Both the position numbers and the translations under genes were made by a program. From contig OZ007567.1 in assembly GCA_963931925.1 (NCBI GenBank), positions 78,914,686 through 78,978,685 of the forward strand: a stretch of DNA of 64,000 nucleotides, written 5' to 3'. The DNA is from Onchidella celtica. Its lineage: Eukaryota > Mollusca > Gastropoda > Systellommatophora > Onchidiidae. The notes under the pieces were generated by a model. It had not been told where the DNA came from, ran no database searches, and saw only the letters and a list, made by a program, of their open reading frames with translations. Shown piece by piece: positions 34,774 to 46,359 of the stretch; the stretch's first letter is position 1; every line of letters begins with the position of its first letter.

Positions 34774-36641
34774 GGAGTATTTTCCATATTATTGAATGGG
34801 ACATTTTGCCGATTTTGAGGTTTTTGTCACGAAAGTGGTTCACTCACTCCTAATTTTAATATATAAGAGTCATATGGATGTATTTATCGTAGGCATTTTA
34901 ATGCAGGTTACGATTTTGAAGGGTACTGAACAAAACCCTGATTTTACACAAGTCTTCAAACTTTCAATCCTCATTTTTTCGAAAAGGCGAAAATGCACAC
35001 AATGCTGGAAAATACCCAACGATATAGTCTACAGGGTTTTGCTGACGGCTATACATGTACCTCTGATAATAAATGTCGTTTTCACTGAAGAACTTGATTT
35101 TTCACGATAAAAGACAACATTGTGTAGTGACAGTACATCAATCTTGATAAATTATGCGTTGACCCCCGTGCGGCAATTGTGGCAATCAATGGGGATCACC
35201 GAATGGCTAATTTGTATAAAGATACTAAATGTAGATGTTGTAGCTCATTCTGATCAGCTCTGGCGACAAACCCAGCACAATGAAAAGTCTTCTGAGCCTG
35301 TTATTGGTAAGTATCAAGCCACAAAGTCCTCTGTACTAATGTTGATGAACAGATCATCCATTTGTTTGAGTTTAGATTTAACGCGACATCAGCACGATGA
35401 CGGCCGCTTTGCGTCTTTCGCGTTTTTTGTTGTTGTTTTTTTGTAATCTTTTTAGGGGGCTAGCTTCAACCGCCAGATTCCTAAAGATAAGAATTTTAAG
35501 ATCAAATAAACGTGAAGTTTAAAAATCTAAGAGGAAAAGGTCCGTAGTGTAAAGTGTCCCCATGAACCCTGTATATGTGATACAAATCTGTTATAGATCA
35601 ACTTGTACACTTCGGCCTCCTTCAGAAACGACAAGATAATTCTTTCATGGATCCGCAGCCAGAATGTCTTCTTTGGATGTGCGCGAAATCCACACATTCT
35701 GTTAAAATGCGGCTGACATTTAGCCCGTAGCCAGTGTGTCCAGCATGAGAATGTTGCAAGACTAACCTCAAGCAACATTACATGGCTGAATAAGTGACGA
35801 TCAGTTCACCAAACACTAATGGCACTGACCGAAGCCGTGAGTTTTGTGCCTTACCAAGAGTCGATAACATGACTGTCACACTGTGATGTGCTCGCACATC
35901 TGATCACACTGAAGCAGAAGAATAGGAATTAGGAAGTAAAACGATACTGTGTTTATAATGGAACACAGCCTAATGACAGTCTTTAATAACCAAGAGAAGA
36001 TCTTCCACTCAACGCAATTTGTTAAGGTGTAGCTTGAGGGAAGTAACGGGCGTTACATGCTCTCCAAGCTCTCGCAATTAGAATGTATGTTTGAATGATT
36101 TGGAAAGCCGCTTTTGGATAAAAAGTGGACAATCAAGTTTATTCTCCTGGCGTCAGTTATTAGTGAGAATGGTGTCATGTATAATGTGAAGTCCTCCTTT
36201 TTTCTTTCAACTCCCCCCGCAGTGCCGTACATTCGTTATTCTAGATCCGCGTTTCTCAAGGTGAGGCGTGGGAATACATGTATTTTGGTGGGTCATGCGG
36301 CTTCAGAATGGGGCGTAGGGATTTTTCATAGCATCTTAATTTCATAGTGTATTTTAACTTAATTGTACAGATTAATTGTTTTTTGTTAATGTCGTTTTAA
36401 TTAAAATGTCTTTTGAACTTATGCATACTGAATATATACATTGTTTAATATGGTTTTGAATCTATGTGTTTATATATAATATACTGTGTGCTAACTTTGT
36501 TCGATCATGGTTAGGCCCACGTTTTTTCTTGTTTTTTTTAAAAATTGAAGTGGGGCAGAGGACAAAAAAGGCTGAAAAATATTCTTCTAGATGCAGCTTT
36601 TCGTGTTGATTTTTTCTGAGACAATAAATCTTTACTCTGAG

Positions 36642-36771
36642 GTGGTACTATTGATGGAATGCGTATCGGCCCTCGTGGATGACTGTGATAAAGACCAGGA
36701 CTGTCTACCGTTCGAATGTTGCGTGTATGACCCCCGTCCTAAACTGGGTAACAAGTGCAAACCTCGCACAT
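36642..36771 (+). CDS. Cys-rich protein exon (N-terminal Cys module)
   Basis: 43 codons plus one base, with acceptor CTCTGAG and donor GTGAGT. It carries five cysteines of the first module (plus one in the leader) and ends GNKCKPRT. The upstream frame is open to 36591, so a start at 36591 without an upstream exon cannot be excluded. Confidence 0.6.
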
Positions 36772-39700
36772 GTGAGTCGATGTCACGTTAGTTAGTGTCA
36801 ACGAGAGTGAGAGTGAATGAGTGAGCGAATGAGTGATTGATTCGTGAGTGAGTGACTGAGTGAATGAATGAGTGAGTAAGTGTGAATGAATAAGTGTGTG
36901 AATAAGTAAATGTGTGAGTAAGTGATTGTGAATGCTTGAGTCTGAGTGAGTGAGTAAATTCGTGAATGAGTGAGTGATTGCCTGAGTGAGTGAGTGAGGG
37001 GTTGAATGAGTAATTTTGTAATTGAGAACATGATTGAGTCTTCTACCCCGTGGTCTCTCCGTCGCGGGATTCACACGTCTAACAGCGACTAAGCTGGTGA
37101 ATGATTGAATGATACATACTGCTGTGAAATGTACATGCTCTACGTAACAAGCGGTTCTAGTGTTTGTTCTTATCCTTTTTTGTTTCAGTGTATTTTTTCG
37201 ATTATATCACAAAGAGAGACTCGAATGGCCAGACCTCGGAGGGACTTGTTTATGATGGACAGGCTTTTAATAAATTAGGTTTGTCATAAATATTTCTAAG
37301 GATTCAGCAATTATTATTTTTTCATGCGTGAATCTCTTGTACAGATTTTTGTTCAATACTTGCTATAATCATTCTCGTCGACAGTTAAATGGTTTTAATC
37401 TGGCATTCAAACTGTTATTACAAGAAATAATAACAACAACAACAACAACAACAACAGTACTGCCAAAGCACAATTACAGGAACACCTGTTCCAGTGGGGG
37501 CGAGATTAAATTTGGATTCTCCATTCAATTTGGACCACCCGTTCAAATTATTTTAATGCGACCCCATCCCCCCCCCCCCCCCAATCCCCCACCTCAGGCT
37601 TCTTTTCCCCCCATTTCATTTCTGCACTCTATCTGTTCTTTCCTACTAGATCTTGTAATAATGATTTTTAGAACAGCGTCATTGATTTTGTAATTTTCTT
37701 TTCATTTTTCTTTTCATTCAGAGGTACACGATTTTGTAATGTTATATTTTCGGTCGCTTAACTACGATGTACGGGTTTGCTATATGCCATTGTGTTACTT
37801 CCATTTTCTAATGTGTTTTTTCGTTCACTCAGCCAGATGCACGAGTTTGTAGTCTTCAATTTTAATTTTGGATCAGAGTATGTATTTATAGAAAGAAATC
37901 ACTTCCGCCAAATTGGGTCACGGCGGTAGCAAGAATTATTGGAAGGGTGTGTCTGCACCAAAGAGGGTGTGCAGATCACTTACTATGGTTTGTTCATATT
38001 TTTGGGTTGATTGAAAGTACTTAGAGCCGTCGGTGAGCTCTTTTTTCCCAACAGATGGGTATCAACCGATATTGTTTACTGTCGCGACCTACTTTCCGCT
38101 CGAAGCCAACAATGACTTCAGGAGGCCCACCGTGTCCCTCAGTGTTTATCGATCAATAGCGATTTCTCCCAATGCATGTGTACTCTCTGCTTGGATGCAC
38201 GATTTTGTACTGCCCGATGTTCTTTCCTTTTTTTAAAAATTGAGGTGCACAATTTTGCAGTCCCCCATTTTCCTTTCTCTTTATTCAGGTGGCCAGATGA
38301 GAAGCAGGAAGGCCCCACCTGGAGACTGTAAGTAAATATTATTTCATCCGCTATCTTGGTGTAAACTGAAATGCATGAGTAAAACTCAATCCCTTTCATC
38401 TTATTAAAAAAAAATATAAACGGACGTCAATTTTTGGGACCCTGGAGCTTATGGTGTCCCTTGTTTGGCAACCAACAAAAATAATGCAACATCCAAATTT
38501 TACTCATTAAAAAAATGTTTCTTCAGCCCTCCCCCTCCCCGAGATTAAGAGCCCTGAAGTTTTAAGCTTCATTAGTTTCAAAGTACATCCGTCACTGATT
38601 TGGGCAATACCACCAGTTTGTAGCTGTGTAGAACTATTTGTAGCATAAGAAATACTAGACAGGCAATAAACTTATCTCACAGGCCTTTCAGATGTAACCA
38701 TTTGCTTTGTGTGTGTTCACAAATGTTCTTTCAATAGTAGACGGTTTTCTTAGTTCGAGCCTTTGGAGATCTAAGATGAAATAAGGAATACTGGGTCAGC
38801 CAAATGGACGAAGTGTGCATTAAATTGTATCCCAAACCTAGCTTATCCAGGCGAAAAAAGAAAAAGTAATCAAAGGCTCTTGTGTTCTCCTGTGTCTGAG
38901 GAATTATTGCCCAATATCATCACTGAGGCTTGTCTAAAGATCAGGATACCTTTCTTATACCCCACCAGAATTTTATCAAAGATACAAGATGCAATACGTA
39001 CGATGAGACACTCCCTAGATTGCACCACTAAAGAAATCATGCACAGAATTTGAATGCTGATCGGGTCCGGGCCCCATGACGCATTCAATGAAAAGAATTC
39101 TTCATATAGTAAGTTAATGATGCGGATTTGTTACATTGCTACTTCCACTTTAAAGGTCGCGAGAGTTTCCCACAGGATTGAAGTTATCATTACAAAATAA
39201 GTAACTTCAATCAAGGCCTACAACGACAGCTGATTTGACCCACTTAACAGTGAACAAAATTTACCTTCCCCACATTCGCCCCTAGGTGGCAGTGTGAAAT
39301 CTGTGCACGCTAAACGCACTAGCTGTCTCATATTATGGTGTCTCGTATCTTTTTTTTTTTTTTTTTCAGCATTTGTGAGAATATTCCAGAGCATCCAATT
39401 TGTGTCGTTCCGGCAATGCTTTAGGTTTCTGATCGTACAATATATTGAAGCAGCGAGCGAATGTTGATACTGAACATGAAATTTAACACCAGCCATCTGA
39501 TGAAATGATGGTATTATTGCTCTGTTCAGAATTTGGGCTGAATTCAATTGTTTCTGTTTTGATTGAGTCAGGCATGGTCGTACTGATGTTTAAAGAATGC
39601 ATAATGTATCTAGATCTAGTACAATCATCGCATAATTATGAAACAGAGGAATCTTGCTTCACAAGAAAACACAAAATATTGTATTATCTACAAAGCTGGC

Positions 39701-40789
39701 AGCTCTCCCTTTCCCTTCGTCTTAGCACGCACAACTTGCCCCAAACCTGCCGCCATGTTTAGCGTTCATATCGGCACACTTTGTGAACCATGCTCACCGT
39801 GGGAGTTCTGAATCCATCTTGGACTTTCAATAAGCTCTGTTGCCAAAACCGTTAAGAACAATTCTGCAGACAGTCCCACTTTGATGATATGAGATTTGGG
39901 TCTATACATTTTAATGATCACTAGAAGTCTCGAAGGGTGGAATTGTGAGGGAATGATCCTTAATTATGTATTAACTTAAAGCTAAAAGAAGACTGTTCGT
40001 GGAATTGCTCTTGACCAGTCAAAGACGGGAGTGCCATGCCACTCTTACTGCCCCCCCCCCCTCCAAAAAAGCGCACCATTCCGCCATTAGAAAGAAACAC
40101 AGCTACAAACAGTTATACCCAATGGAGATAACGATCAAATTAATGTCACAGTTTGTGATGAATAAAGCAATACCGGATTTTGTCGCATTGTCATATCGTG
40201 AACCACAGTCCGGAGCCATTTTGCCCTGATCCTATTTGGCCTGCATTGCTATTGACAGTAAGTTCAGCAGACATGTACTGCATAAGAGGTTGAATTAGAA
40301 TTGGTGCGAGGTCATATTGTAGTAATCTATTCACATGGCCTCCAGAGTGTATAAGTTGCTGAAGAAAAAACAAACACAGGGGAGGAGAGGCTGGGAGGGG
40401 AGGAGAGGGAGATGAAGAGAAGAGGGGATAGGAAGGAATGGGAGAGGAGAGTCGAAATGGGGTAGAAAGGGGCAGGCGTGGAAAAGAAATGGGCAGGAGA
40501 CGGGTCAAGAAAGTGGAAAGGGGATGGGGGGAAGGGCAAATTTATTCCGGGCAACGCTGGATACCTCTATAGGTTACCTCCATATACCATTGCAGTTATA
40601 ATGTGTTAATTTGCATCACGTACTGTAAATATCTTTTCTCGCAAATGCTTTTAATTTCGGATTTCAGATTTTTGTGAGACCTTCAGGTACTGCCGAGAAG
40701 AATCTGACTCTCTCCGGCAGGAGTTCTGTGACGTGCGATCTAACACAGGATCCATCTTCCGGCAAGGAGTCTGTCTGCTCAGCGATTAA
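36642..40789 (+). CDS. Secreted Cys-rich protein, prokineticin/colipase-like spacing
   Basis: Four exons (36642-36771, 37189-37278, 38289-38327, 40668-40789) join with phase 1 at each internal junction and end in TAA. The 5' exon with the start codon is not identified. The first residues, VVLLMECVSA, look like the end of a signal peptide. The N-terminal module CDKDQDC-LPFE-CC and onward to GNKC has spacing C-x5-C-x4-CC-x11-C, the same as the first half of prokineticins and close to colipase/Dickkopf C2 domains. The C-terminal part has C-x5-C-x11-C-x14-C, unlike prokineticin. Function unknown; extracellular signalling, defence or venom-like roles are possible. Weakest points are the GTTTGT donor at 37279 and the missing first exon. 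Confidence 0.6.
36795..37015. repeat. (GAGT)n/(GAAT)n microsatellite
   Basis: Imperfect tetranucleotide array of GAGT, GAAT and AAGT words, immediately inside the first visible intron of the Cys-rich gene. Confidence 0.85.
37189..37278 (+). CDS. Cys-rich protein exon 2 (linker)
   Basis: It follows a strong TTTTGTTTCAG acceptor. It encodes a Cys-free linker, YFFDYITKRDSNGQTSEGL and on to FNKL. The donor GTTTGT is non-optimal, but the leftover G fits the next exon (GGT). Confidence 0.55.
   Translation, partial: CIFSIISQRETRMARPRRDLFMMDRLLIN
37430..37583. repeat. (AAC)n and poly-C tracts
   Basis: ACA-type triplet run at about 37431-37455 and a C-run at about 37568-37582 within the second intron of the Cys-rich gene. 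Confidence 0.75.
38289..38327 (+). CDS. Cys-rich protein exon 3 (39 bases)
   Basis: Acceptor TTATTCAG and perfect donor GTAAGT. It encodes GQMRSRKAPPGD. Entry and exit phases agree with exons 2 and 4. Confidence 0.55.
38981..39366. repeat. Dispersed repeat pair, copy A
   Basis: Matches about 41572-41995 in direct orientation. Shared words include TGCTGATCGGGTCCGGGCCC/CACTGATCGGGACCGGGCCC, GAAAAGAAT, CAGTGAACAAAATT and GCACTAGCTGTCT. It ends with a T tract (39351-39366). Origin unknown; SINE-like or a MITE remnant. Confidence 0.6.
40370..40585. repeat. Purine-rich GGGGA tract with Helitron-like string
   Basis: 40370-40540 is almost all purine (GGGGAGGAGAGG-type words). It is followed by TTATTCCGGGCAACGCTGGA and TACCTCTATAG, which resembles the putative Helitron terminus at 14055-14085. 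Confidence 0.45.
40668..40789 (+). CDS. Cys-rich protein terminal exon
   Basis: Acceptor GATTTCAG. It encodes FCETFRYCREESDSLRQEFC followed by a 14-residue stretch, VCLLSD and TAA, giving four cysteines. Candidate poly(A) signal AATAAA lies near 41148. Confidence 0.6.
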
Positions 40790-41083
40790 CCAACGTGGGT
40801 TTGAAAGTTCGTTATAGAAAACATCGCATGAAATGATTTGTTTAGACTTCTAGCAAAAGCTGCAATGGAACATACGCCGAATAAAAAGAGTCTAATATGT
40901 AGTGTTCAGAATTTTTTACCATTGCTATGTTCACTGCCAGACCTTCTCTGCTTATATCGAATCTTGTTCGTGTGTGGAGATGTGTGCATGTAGGCTGCAT
41001 GTTTCTCAGTGTCTGTCTGCTAGACATGCTTATCTATTTGTCACTGAGAAACGCAATGTTCACTTCGTCCCTGATTTGAACTA

Positions 41084-41259
41084 CTTAAGGTTGTGTTTAA
41101 GTACGGAAACGGCAAACGGAAAAGTCAAAAATCCATCAAGTTGTAAAAAATAAAGAGCCTTTCCGTACACATGACATTCTTTCTCTGTCTCTATTTGTAG
41201 AGGTTTTGACATTTCTGTTGCCATTTCCATTTCCGTACAAATGCCAAACCCAGCTTAAG
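41084..41259. mobile_element. MITE with CTTAAG ends
   Basis: CTTAAG begins and ends the element (41084-41089, 41254-41259). Inverted subterminal words are GTACGGAAACGG and CCATTTCCGTAC. A second partial element sharing AAGCTGGGTTTTCGTGTGTA and TACGGAAATCGG starts near 41316. Both lie downstream of the Cys-rich gene. Confidence 0.5.
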
Positions 41260-41571
41260 CCATTCAACTATGCATCAAAGCAAGAATTACAAATTGTATG
41301 TTTTCATGGTAAGAAACATAAGCTGGGTTTTCGTGTGTACGGAAATCGGAAACGGCATTGGACATTTCAGAAATCCATCAAATAATAAAAAGAAAGATCT
41401 TTAGAATGAGATCAGTCGTGGAACAAAAGTGTTAGGAAGTGGGACTTGAAAACCCAGCTTTAGAATGAGATCAGTCTGAACGTGTTGGGAAGTGGGACTT
41501 AAAAAACAAACAAACAAAAACGAAAAAGACCGTGGAATGAAATGCTTGGGATATGGTCAGTCTGACCAAAG

Positions 41572-41995
41572 ATATTAGAAACGATAAAATGAGACACTGT
41601 CTTTTTCGCACCACTAAAAAAACCGTGCACACAATTTGCACACTGATCGGGACCGGGCCCAAGGCGCATAATATGAAAAGAATGCTTGATATAATGGTAA
41701 AGTTATGATGCAAAATTGTGACAGTGTTAAAGCGACTAAAACAACATGAAAAAAAGCCAGAGTTTTCCCACAGCGACTGAGGTTATAATTCCACAATAAG
41801 TGACACCAATCAAGGTCTATGGTGATAGCCGAACAGTGAACAAAATTCATTATTTTCCCTATTTGGCTTTATAAAATACGTCACTTTTCATGACTTCCGC
41901 GTGTTTACCGGTAGGTGGCGGTGGGAAATAATATTATGTGCACGCCAAAAGCACTAGCTGTCTTATCTTATCAGTTCTAGTATCTTTGGTCTGAC
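41572..41995. repeat. Dispersed repeat pair, copy B
   Basis: Partner of 38981-39366. It contains an extra segment (about 41870-41910) absent from copy A. Confidence 0.6.
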
Positions 41996-42195
41996 TACAG
42001 ACGATCTCACCTTTATGGCTGGTGGTTGATGGACATTTCTATTAGGATCTCTTTCTGACCGATCCCTCTGTTACTGTCTATCGTCTTGATTTTTCCTAGC
42101 ACAATGTGACAGTTAGTACGTTCACCTGCTTTTTCCAAACCCAGATTCAGACTAGGATCTGTGTTAATTATTGATGATGTTTGGTCCAATAGTAC

Positions 42196-42207
42196 AGAGA
42201 GAGAGAC

Positions 42208-42292
<85 letters not shown>
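42196..42292. repeat. (GA)n microsatellite
   Basis: Nearly pure AGAG/GACA tract. Frames across it are low-complexity artefacts. Confidence 0.9.
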
Positions 42293-42293
<1 letters not shown>

Positions 42294-43077
42294 AAACAAA
42301 CAAATATTTTGCTGAAGAAGAGCCATTTTATTTTTTAGTAACAATGTGGTTCGCCATAGTGATAAAACATTAATCTCATTGCAATTACACTAGAAGCGCT
42401 ATTTCATAAAAACCCAAAGTTCAGAGCAACATCTTCATAAATCAAGGTGGCACGTTAAACATTTTGACATAAACTAGTGATTTCTGAGCCATCTCTGGAT
42501 ATGTATTTTACAAGCAAGAGATAGGATAAATCCCCCACCTCCACCCCCCCCCCCACCCCACTTGGTGGGAGATTTGGTACTCTCTCGTCTGGCCTTTCTT
42601 TCTCCTTCTTTCTACTTCTTCTCATATTTCCTGCCACCAACAACTTTGAAGACAGACAGAGACAGACAAATAAACAAGAAAAGAGAAACACAGAAATTCA
42701 ATGAAAAACAACCGGCCAACAGTCTTTGGCTGAAGCCCCCGAGAAACAAAGATCTTGTCTCACGAGAGATAGGACGGTGACGTTGGTTTTAAACAACATT
42801 GAACAATAATAATGAAATATAATTTTACCGAAAGGGTTTAAATCTCTTGTTGCAAGTAAAGTAATTTATTGATTTATTATAAATTTTAAGAACAGTGAGC
42901 CAATCCGAAGCAAAATCGTCCAGGAGGCTGACATTGAAGGTTTAAAATCTATAGAATCTACATAGAACAATATTAATATTTTTAAAAAAGGGGGGGGGGG
43001 AGGTCCTGAACTTTCACGCAGCTGATGAGACAACTCACGATAAGATCCGCCAGTAGCCCTTCTTACACCGCACGAAG

Positions 43078-43136
43078 GCAGCAGCAGTAGCAGTAGTAGT
43101 AGCAGTAGCAGTAGTAGTGGTAGTAGTAGTAGTAGC

Positions 43137-43174
<38 letters not shown>

Positions 43175-43412
43175 CAGTAGCAGTAGTAGTAGTAGTAGTA
43201 GTAGTGGTAGTAGTAGTAGTAGCAGTAGTAGTAGTCGTACTTATAGTGGTAGTAGTAGTAGTAGTGATGATGGTAGTTGTAGTGGTAGTAGCAGTAGCAG
43301 TTGTAGTATAGTAGTAGTAGTGGTAGTAGTAGTTGTATGATAAATAACATTTATATAGCCCTTCATCCTGGCAAATGCAAGCTCTGAGCGCTTACAGTCA
43401 TTGTTCAACTCG
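43078..43412 (-). repeat. (GTA)n triplet array abutting a LINE 3' tail
   Basis: About 255 bp of GTA/GCA triplets (43078-43335). On the minus strand it follows a LINE-type tail with GCGCTCAGAGCTTGC and GGCTATATAAATG, the same kind of tail seen at 4465-4510 before ATT repeats. The array probably grew from the 3' tail repeat of a truncated LINE insertion. Confidence 0.7.
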
Positions 43413-43986
43413 CATTCGATTCACCATTTTACTAAACATGGGATAACATTAACAGACAGAAGCGGCTGTGACTGCAGTGCATCAATTAAAAAGATGTGCA
43501 CATTGTGTTTTCTTAAACATTTCTTCAGTCTTTTGTACATCTTTTAGGTTTTGAAACATCGCATTCCATGATCCAGGTCTTCGGTCCAATGATAGTTCTC
43601 TGGGTGATTCGAGAGACGTCGTAGTTAACATGATGAACATAAAGATTGAGTAATCCGATAATGCAGGATGGTGATACACATCCAAAACATAATGTGGCCA
43701 CCTTGCACAAAATACGCTGTTCAACTGGTAGTAGTGGTCGCCAGACACGGTATATAAATCACACTAGATTTTCATACGATGAAGGCAGATGGGACGATCT
43801 GATGGTGATGGAATGGGACCTTAATTCTTGTTTGTTCTATCTCCAATTTCTGGAAAACTAGAGTCTTTTAGTATGCAGAAAAGATAGTATAATAAATGCT
43901 CAGTTTGACACTTGTTGAAACATGGGTTAAAAATGCGTTGTGGCAATTATGAAACTGTTTCACAATTCCGATTTATTCTCAGTGTT

Positions 43987-44166
43987 CGTGTCGACAGGAT
44001 CCGCTCCGCTCCGTTATCTTTACGTAAAAGCAAAACACGTTTTGCATCTGTGCACTTGTCCACAGCATCCGTTGCGCCCCGCTTCTCACCGCTGTAGTGG
44101 CAAAGAGACTTTTTCACACGATATTTTCCGCAAAAACAGCGGAGCGGAGCGGGTCCTGTGGACAAG
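43987..44166. mobile_element. MITE with CCGCTCCGCTCCG subterminal repeats
   Basis: CGTGTCGACAGGATCCGCTC and CGCTCCG at the left match the reverse complement of CGGAGCGGAGCGGGTCCTGT and GGACAAG at the right, 27-base arms with about three mismatches. A third related word, TTGTCCACAGCATCCG, lies inside. About 180 bp, non-coding. Confidence 0.6.
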
Positions 44167-44588
44167 ACCACTAAAGCCTTATCATAATAGCTAAATTAGC
44201 AAACGTTTGAGGTCGAATTTCTCTGTTGTGCAAAAAGTTTTCTTTTATTCGTTTCAGCACGTTCAATTCAGGCAAACTTTATACTATACATCTGAGAGAA
44301 TCGGGGAAAGAGAAGCTTCCAGATCTATCATCTCTTGCCTGGACCCATAAACTTCCGACGACAGCACACAAAATATTGACGTAGTATTGCCTAGACATTT
44401 TGAGTGTGAGAGTTTTAGAAAATACGAAATGATGACATCTTTTCGAATGAACACTGTAGCATCTGCAAGCTACCCCTTGCCCATCCCCGTTGCTTGTTAT
44501 ACTGGTGACTGAGCATGTGTTCACTTCTAATTGTTGACGTTCGCCAGAGTGTACTCCGTGACCTTACCCTCCCTTCCTAGTGAATAGT

Positions 44589-44970
44589 TGTTGTCGGGTG
44601 ATCGTAAATATTAGTATGTTCCTGAACGTTCGATTAGGGTGTAGATATAGATGTTTACGCCAGATTTGGCCTTGAGTGATGTAACCTGGTAACATATTGA
44701 TACGTGATTGGTTCGTTTATGTGTTTCGGGCGAGGGCAAAGGTTAGATTTATTTCGGGAACGTTCTATAGAAATACCTATATATATGGACCCATGTGACT
44801 GGTTGTTTGGTGAGTAAGTGAGTTTTCCTTCTCGTGTGGCGTAGGATATTTAGTTGTTCGCTGGTGCCTTCCTAGTATTTTATTGTTAAGATACAGTTAT
44901 TAAACTTTAGTATTATTTAATCGATCGTCGGATCTCGTGTTTATTTATTCCCAGCAATCCCAATCTCACA
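44589..44970 (+). mobile_element. Candidate LTR, plus orientation
   Basis: It starts TGTTGTCGGG and ends AATCTCACA. A TATA box (CTATATATATGG, about 44778) is followed about 110 bases later by GTTATTAAAC (poly(A)-like) and TCGTCGGATCTCGTG, an R/U5-like order read on the plus strand. TGGTAGTTGATAATCC just after could be a primer-binding site. Its orientation is opposite to the neighbouring pol remnant, so it may be a separate insertion or solo LTR. No target duplication was identified. Confidence 0.4.
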
Positions 44971-45661
44971 ATGGTAGTTGATAATCCTATTACAATTAAT
45001 AACAATCTCAGTGCCTTCCCAAATGTCATCACAAATACAATACAATGCAGTATCCTTTGCATTATCAATACAATGACCAATACAATACCATTGCAGTAGT
45101 ATTACAAAACTAATACATTACCATCATTGTGATAAAAGAATGGTCAACAGTATTATTACAAATGATATATGGTGAAATGATCGTTTACATAATGCTTCGT
45201 GCACGAACCATAGCACATAATTCGTTGTACACAACATGGTTATCCCCAGAATGGATAACTCATAGGCACAATGACAAAATACCAATACATATTGACTACT
45301 GATCAGGGTCTAGCTTCATCATACTAGGTCAAAACAAGTTACAATAATGCAATATAACCACCGTCAAGCTTGGACCTCTAGTAAATACTTCACTGCAACA
45401 TAATACAGACACTGCTTGCTCGCAGTTTCCATTTGGGTTACATTTTCCAAAAATTACATCAAGTTCCATTGGTAACTAATAATGTGACATAGCATAAAAT
45501 CAAAATGTGGCTAATACATCATGACTCTCTGTCAGCCATCAGTTCAATATTCAGTCATAGATGAACTATGTCCCCAATTACAGTACAATACTGCCGTCCT
45601 AGAAATTCATCTAGTAGTCAAAAATATGGTTTACCATAAAGTTCACTGATAGTATACTACT

Positions 45662-46075
45662 TTAAAATACTCTGCTCGGGAAATCGGCACATACATTTTC
45701 TCTGCCTTTTACGTAGTGAATCCTGAATCGGTAAGACTGTAAAAATAAACTCCATCGTAATAACTTTGGACTATCAAATTTCAAAAACTCTAATGATCGA
45801 TGGTCAGTTTGGAGCACAAACTCCTTTCCATACAAATACAAAGTAAACTTTTTTACAGCCTAAACAATAGCTAAACATTCGCGCTCTGAGACCGAATATT
45901 TTGTCTCACGAGGCAATAGCTTACGACTAGCATATGCCACAGGGTACAACTTTCCCTCGTGCTCCTGCATAAGAGTAGCGCCTAACCCGCGATCTGATGC
46001 ATAAGTTGCTAAGACAAACTCTTTGGAAAAATCTGGCAGACATAACACGGGTTTGGAGATAATGGCATTCTTCAA
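45662..46075 (-). pseudogene. RNase H and pol C-terminus
   Basis: SKEFVLATYASDRGLGATLM, YPVAYASRKL, and SERECLAIV are followed by an in-frame TAG at 45862-45860 where the family usually has Trp. The same frame then continues with FTLYLYGKEFVLQTDHRSLE and VKGRENVCADFPSRVF to TAA at 45664-45662. No integrase follows, which confirms that pol ends with RNase H. Confidence 0.82.
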
Positions 46076-46091
46076 GGAAGTGTACGCTTTC

Positions 46092-46358
46092 TTAATATCC
46101 CACTAATCCTAAGAATGCTTTCACTTCCTTCTTAGTGGTGGGTCTGGGTGCGTCTCGCACCTTACATACATTCTCTTCTAATAGTCCAATCATACCTTCT
46201 CCCACTGAGTGTCCAACAAAGTCGACTTCAGGCGTTCCAATCAGGCACTTGGATGGTCTTGCAGTTAATCCAGTTTGGTCCATCCTCCGCAGTAGGTCCT
46301 TGAGAGCCTTTACATGCTCGTCGAATGTCTCTGTATGGATCTGCAAGACGTCCACATA
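46092..46358 (-). pseudogene. RT active-site region and thumb
   Basis: The segment starts with codons 46358-46347 reading YVDV where the family has Y-x-D-D, so the second catalytic Asp is absent here. It continues LLRRMDQTGLTARPSKC, VDFVGHSVG, and RPTTKKEVKAFLGLVGY. The frame differs from the preceding segment. Confidence 0.8.
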
Positions 46359-46359
46359 A

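Noticed and set aside
35393..35440. ATG followed by a signal-like LLLFF stretch and GTAATC, as first exon of the Cys-rich gene
   Set aside because: The exon would end in phase 1, which does not match the phase-0 entry at 36642 or any acceptor seen nearby.
36739..37074. Ser/Thr/His-rich minus-strand frame
   Set aside because: Antisense of the GAGT tetranucleotide repeat.
43063..43350. Poly-Tyr and poly-Val frames
   Set aside because: Products of the GTA triplet array.
43482..43748. 88-codon minus-strand frame with ordinary composition
   Set aside because: No recognisable domain, no splice context, and a second overlapping frame of equal quality; not supportable as a gene.
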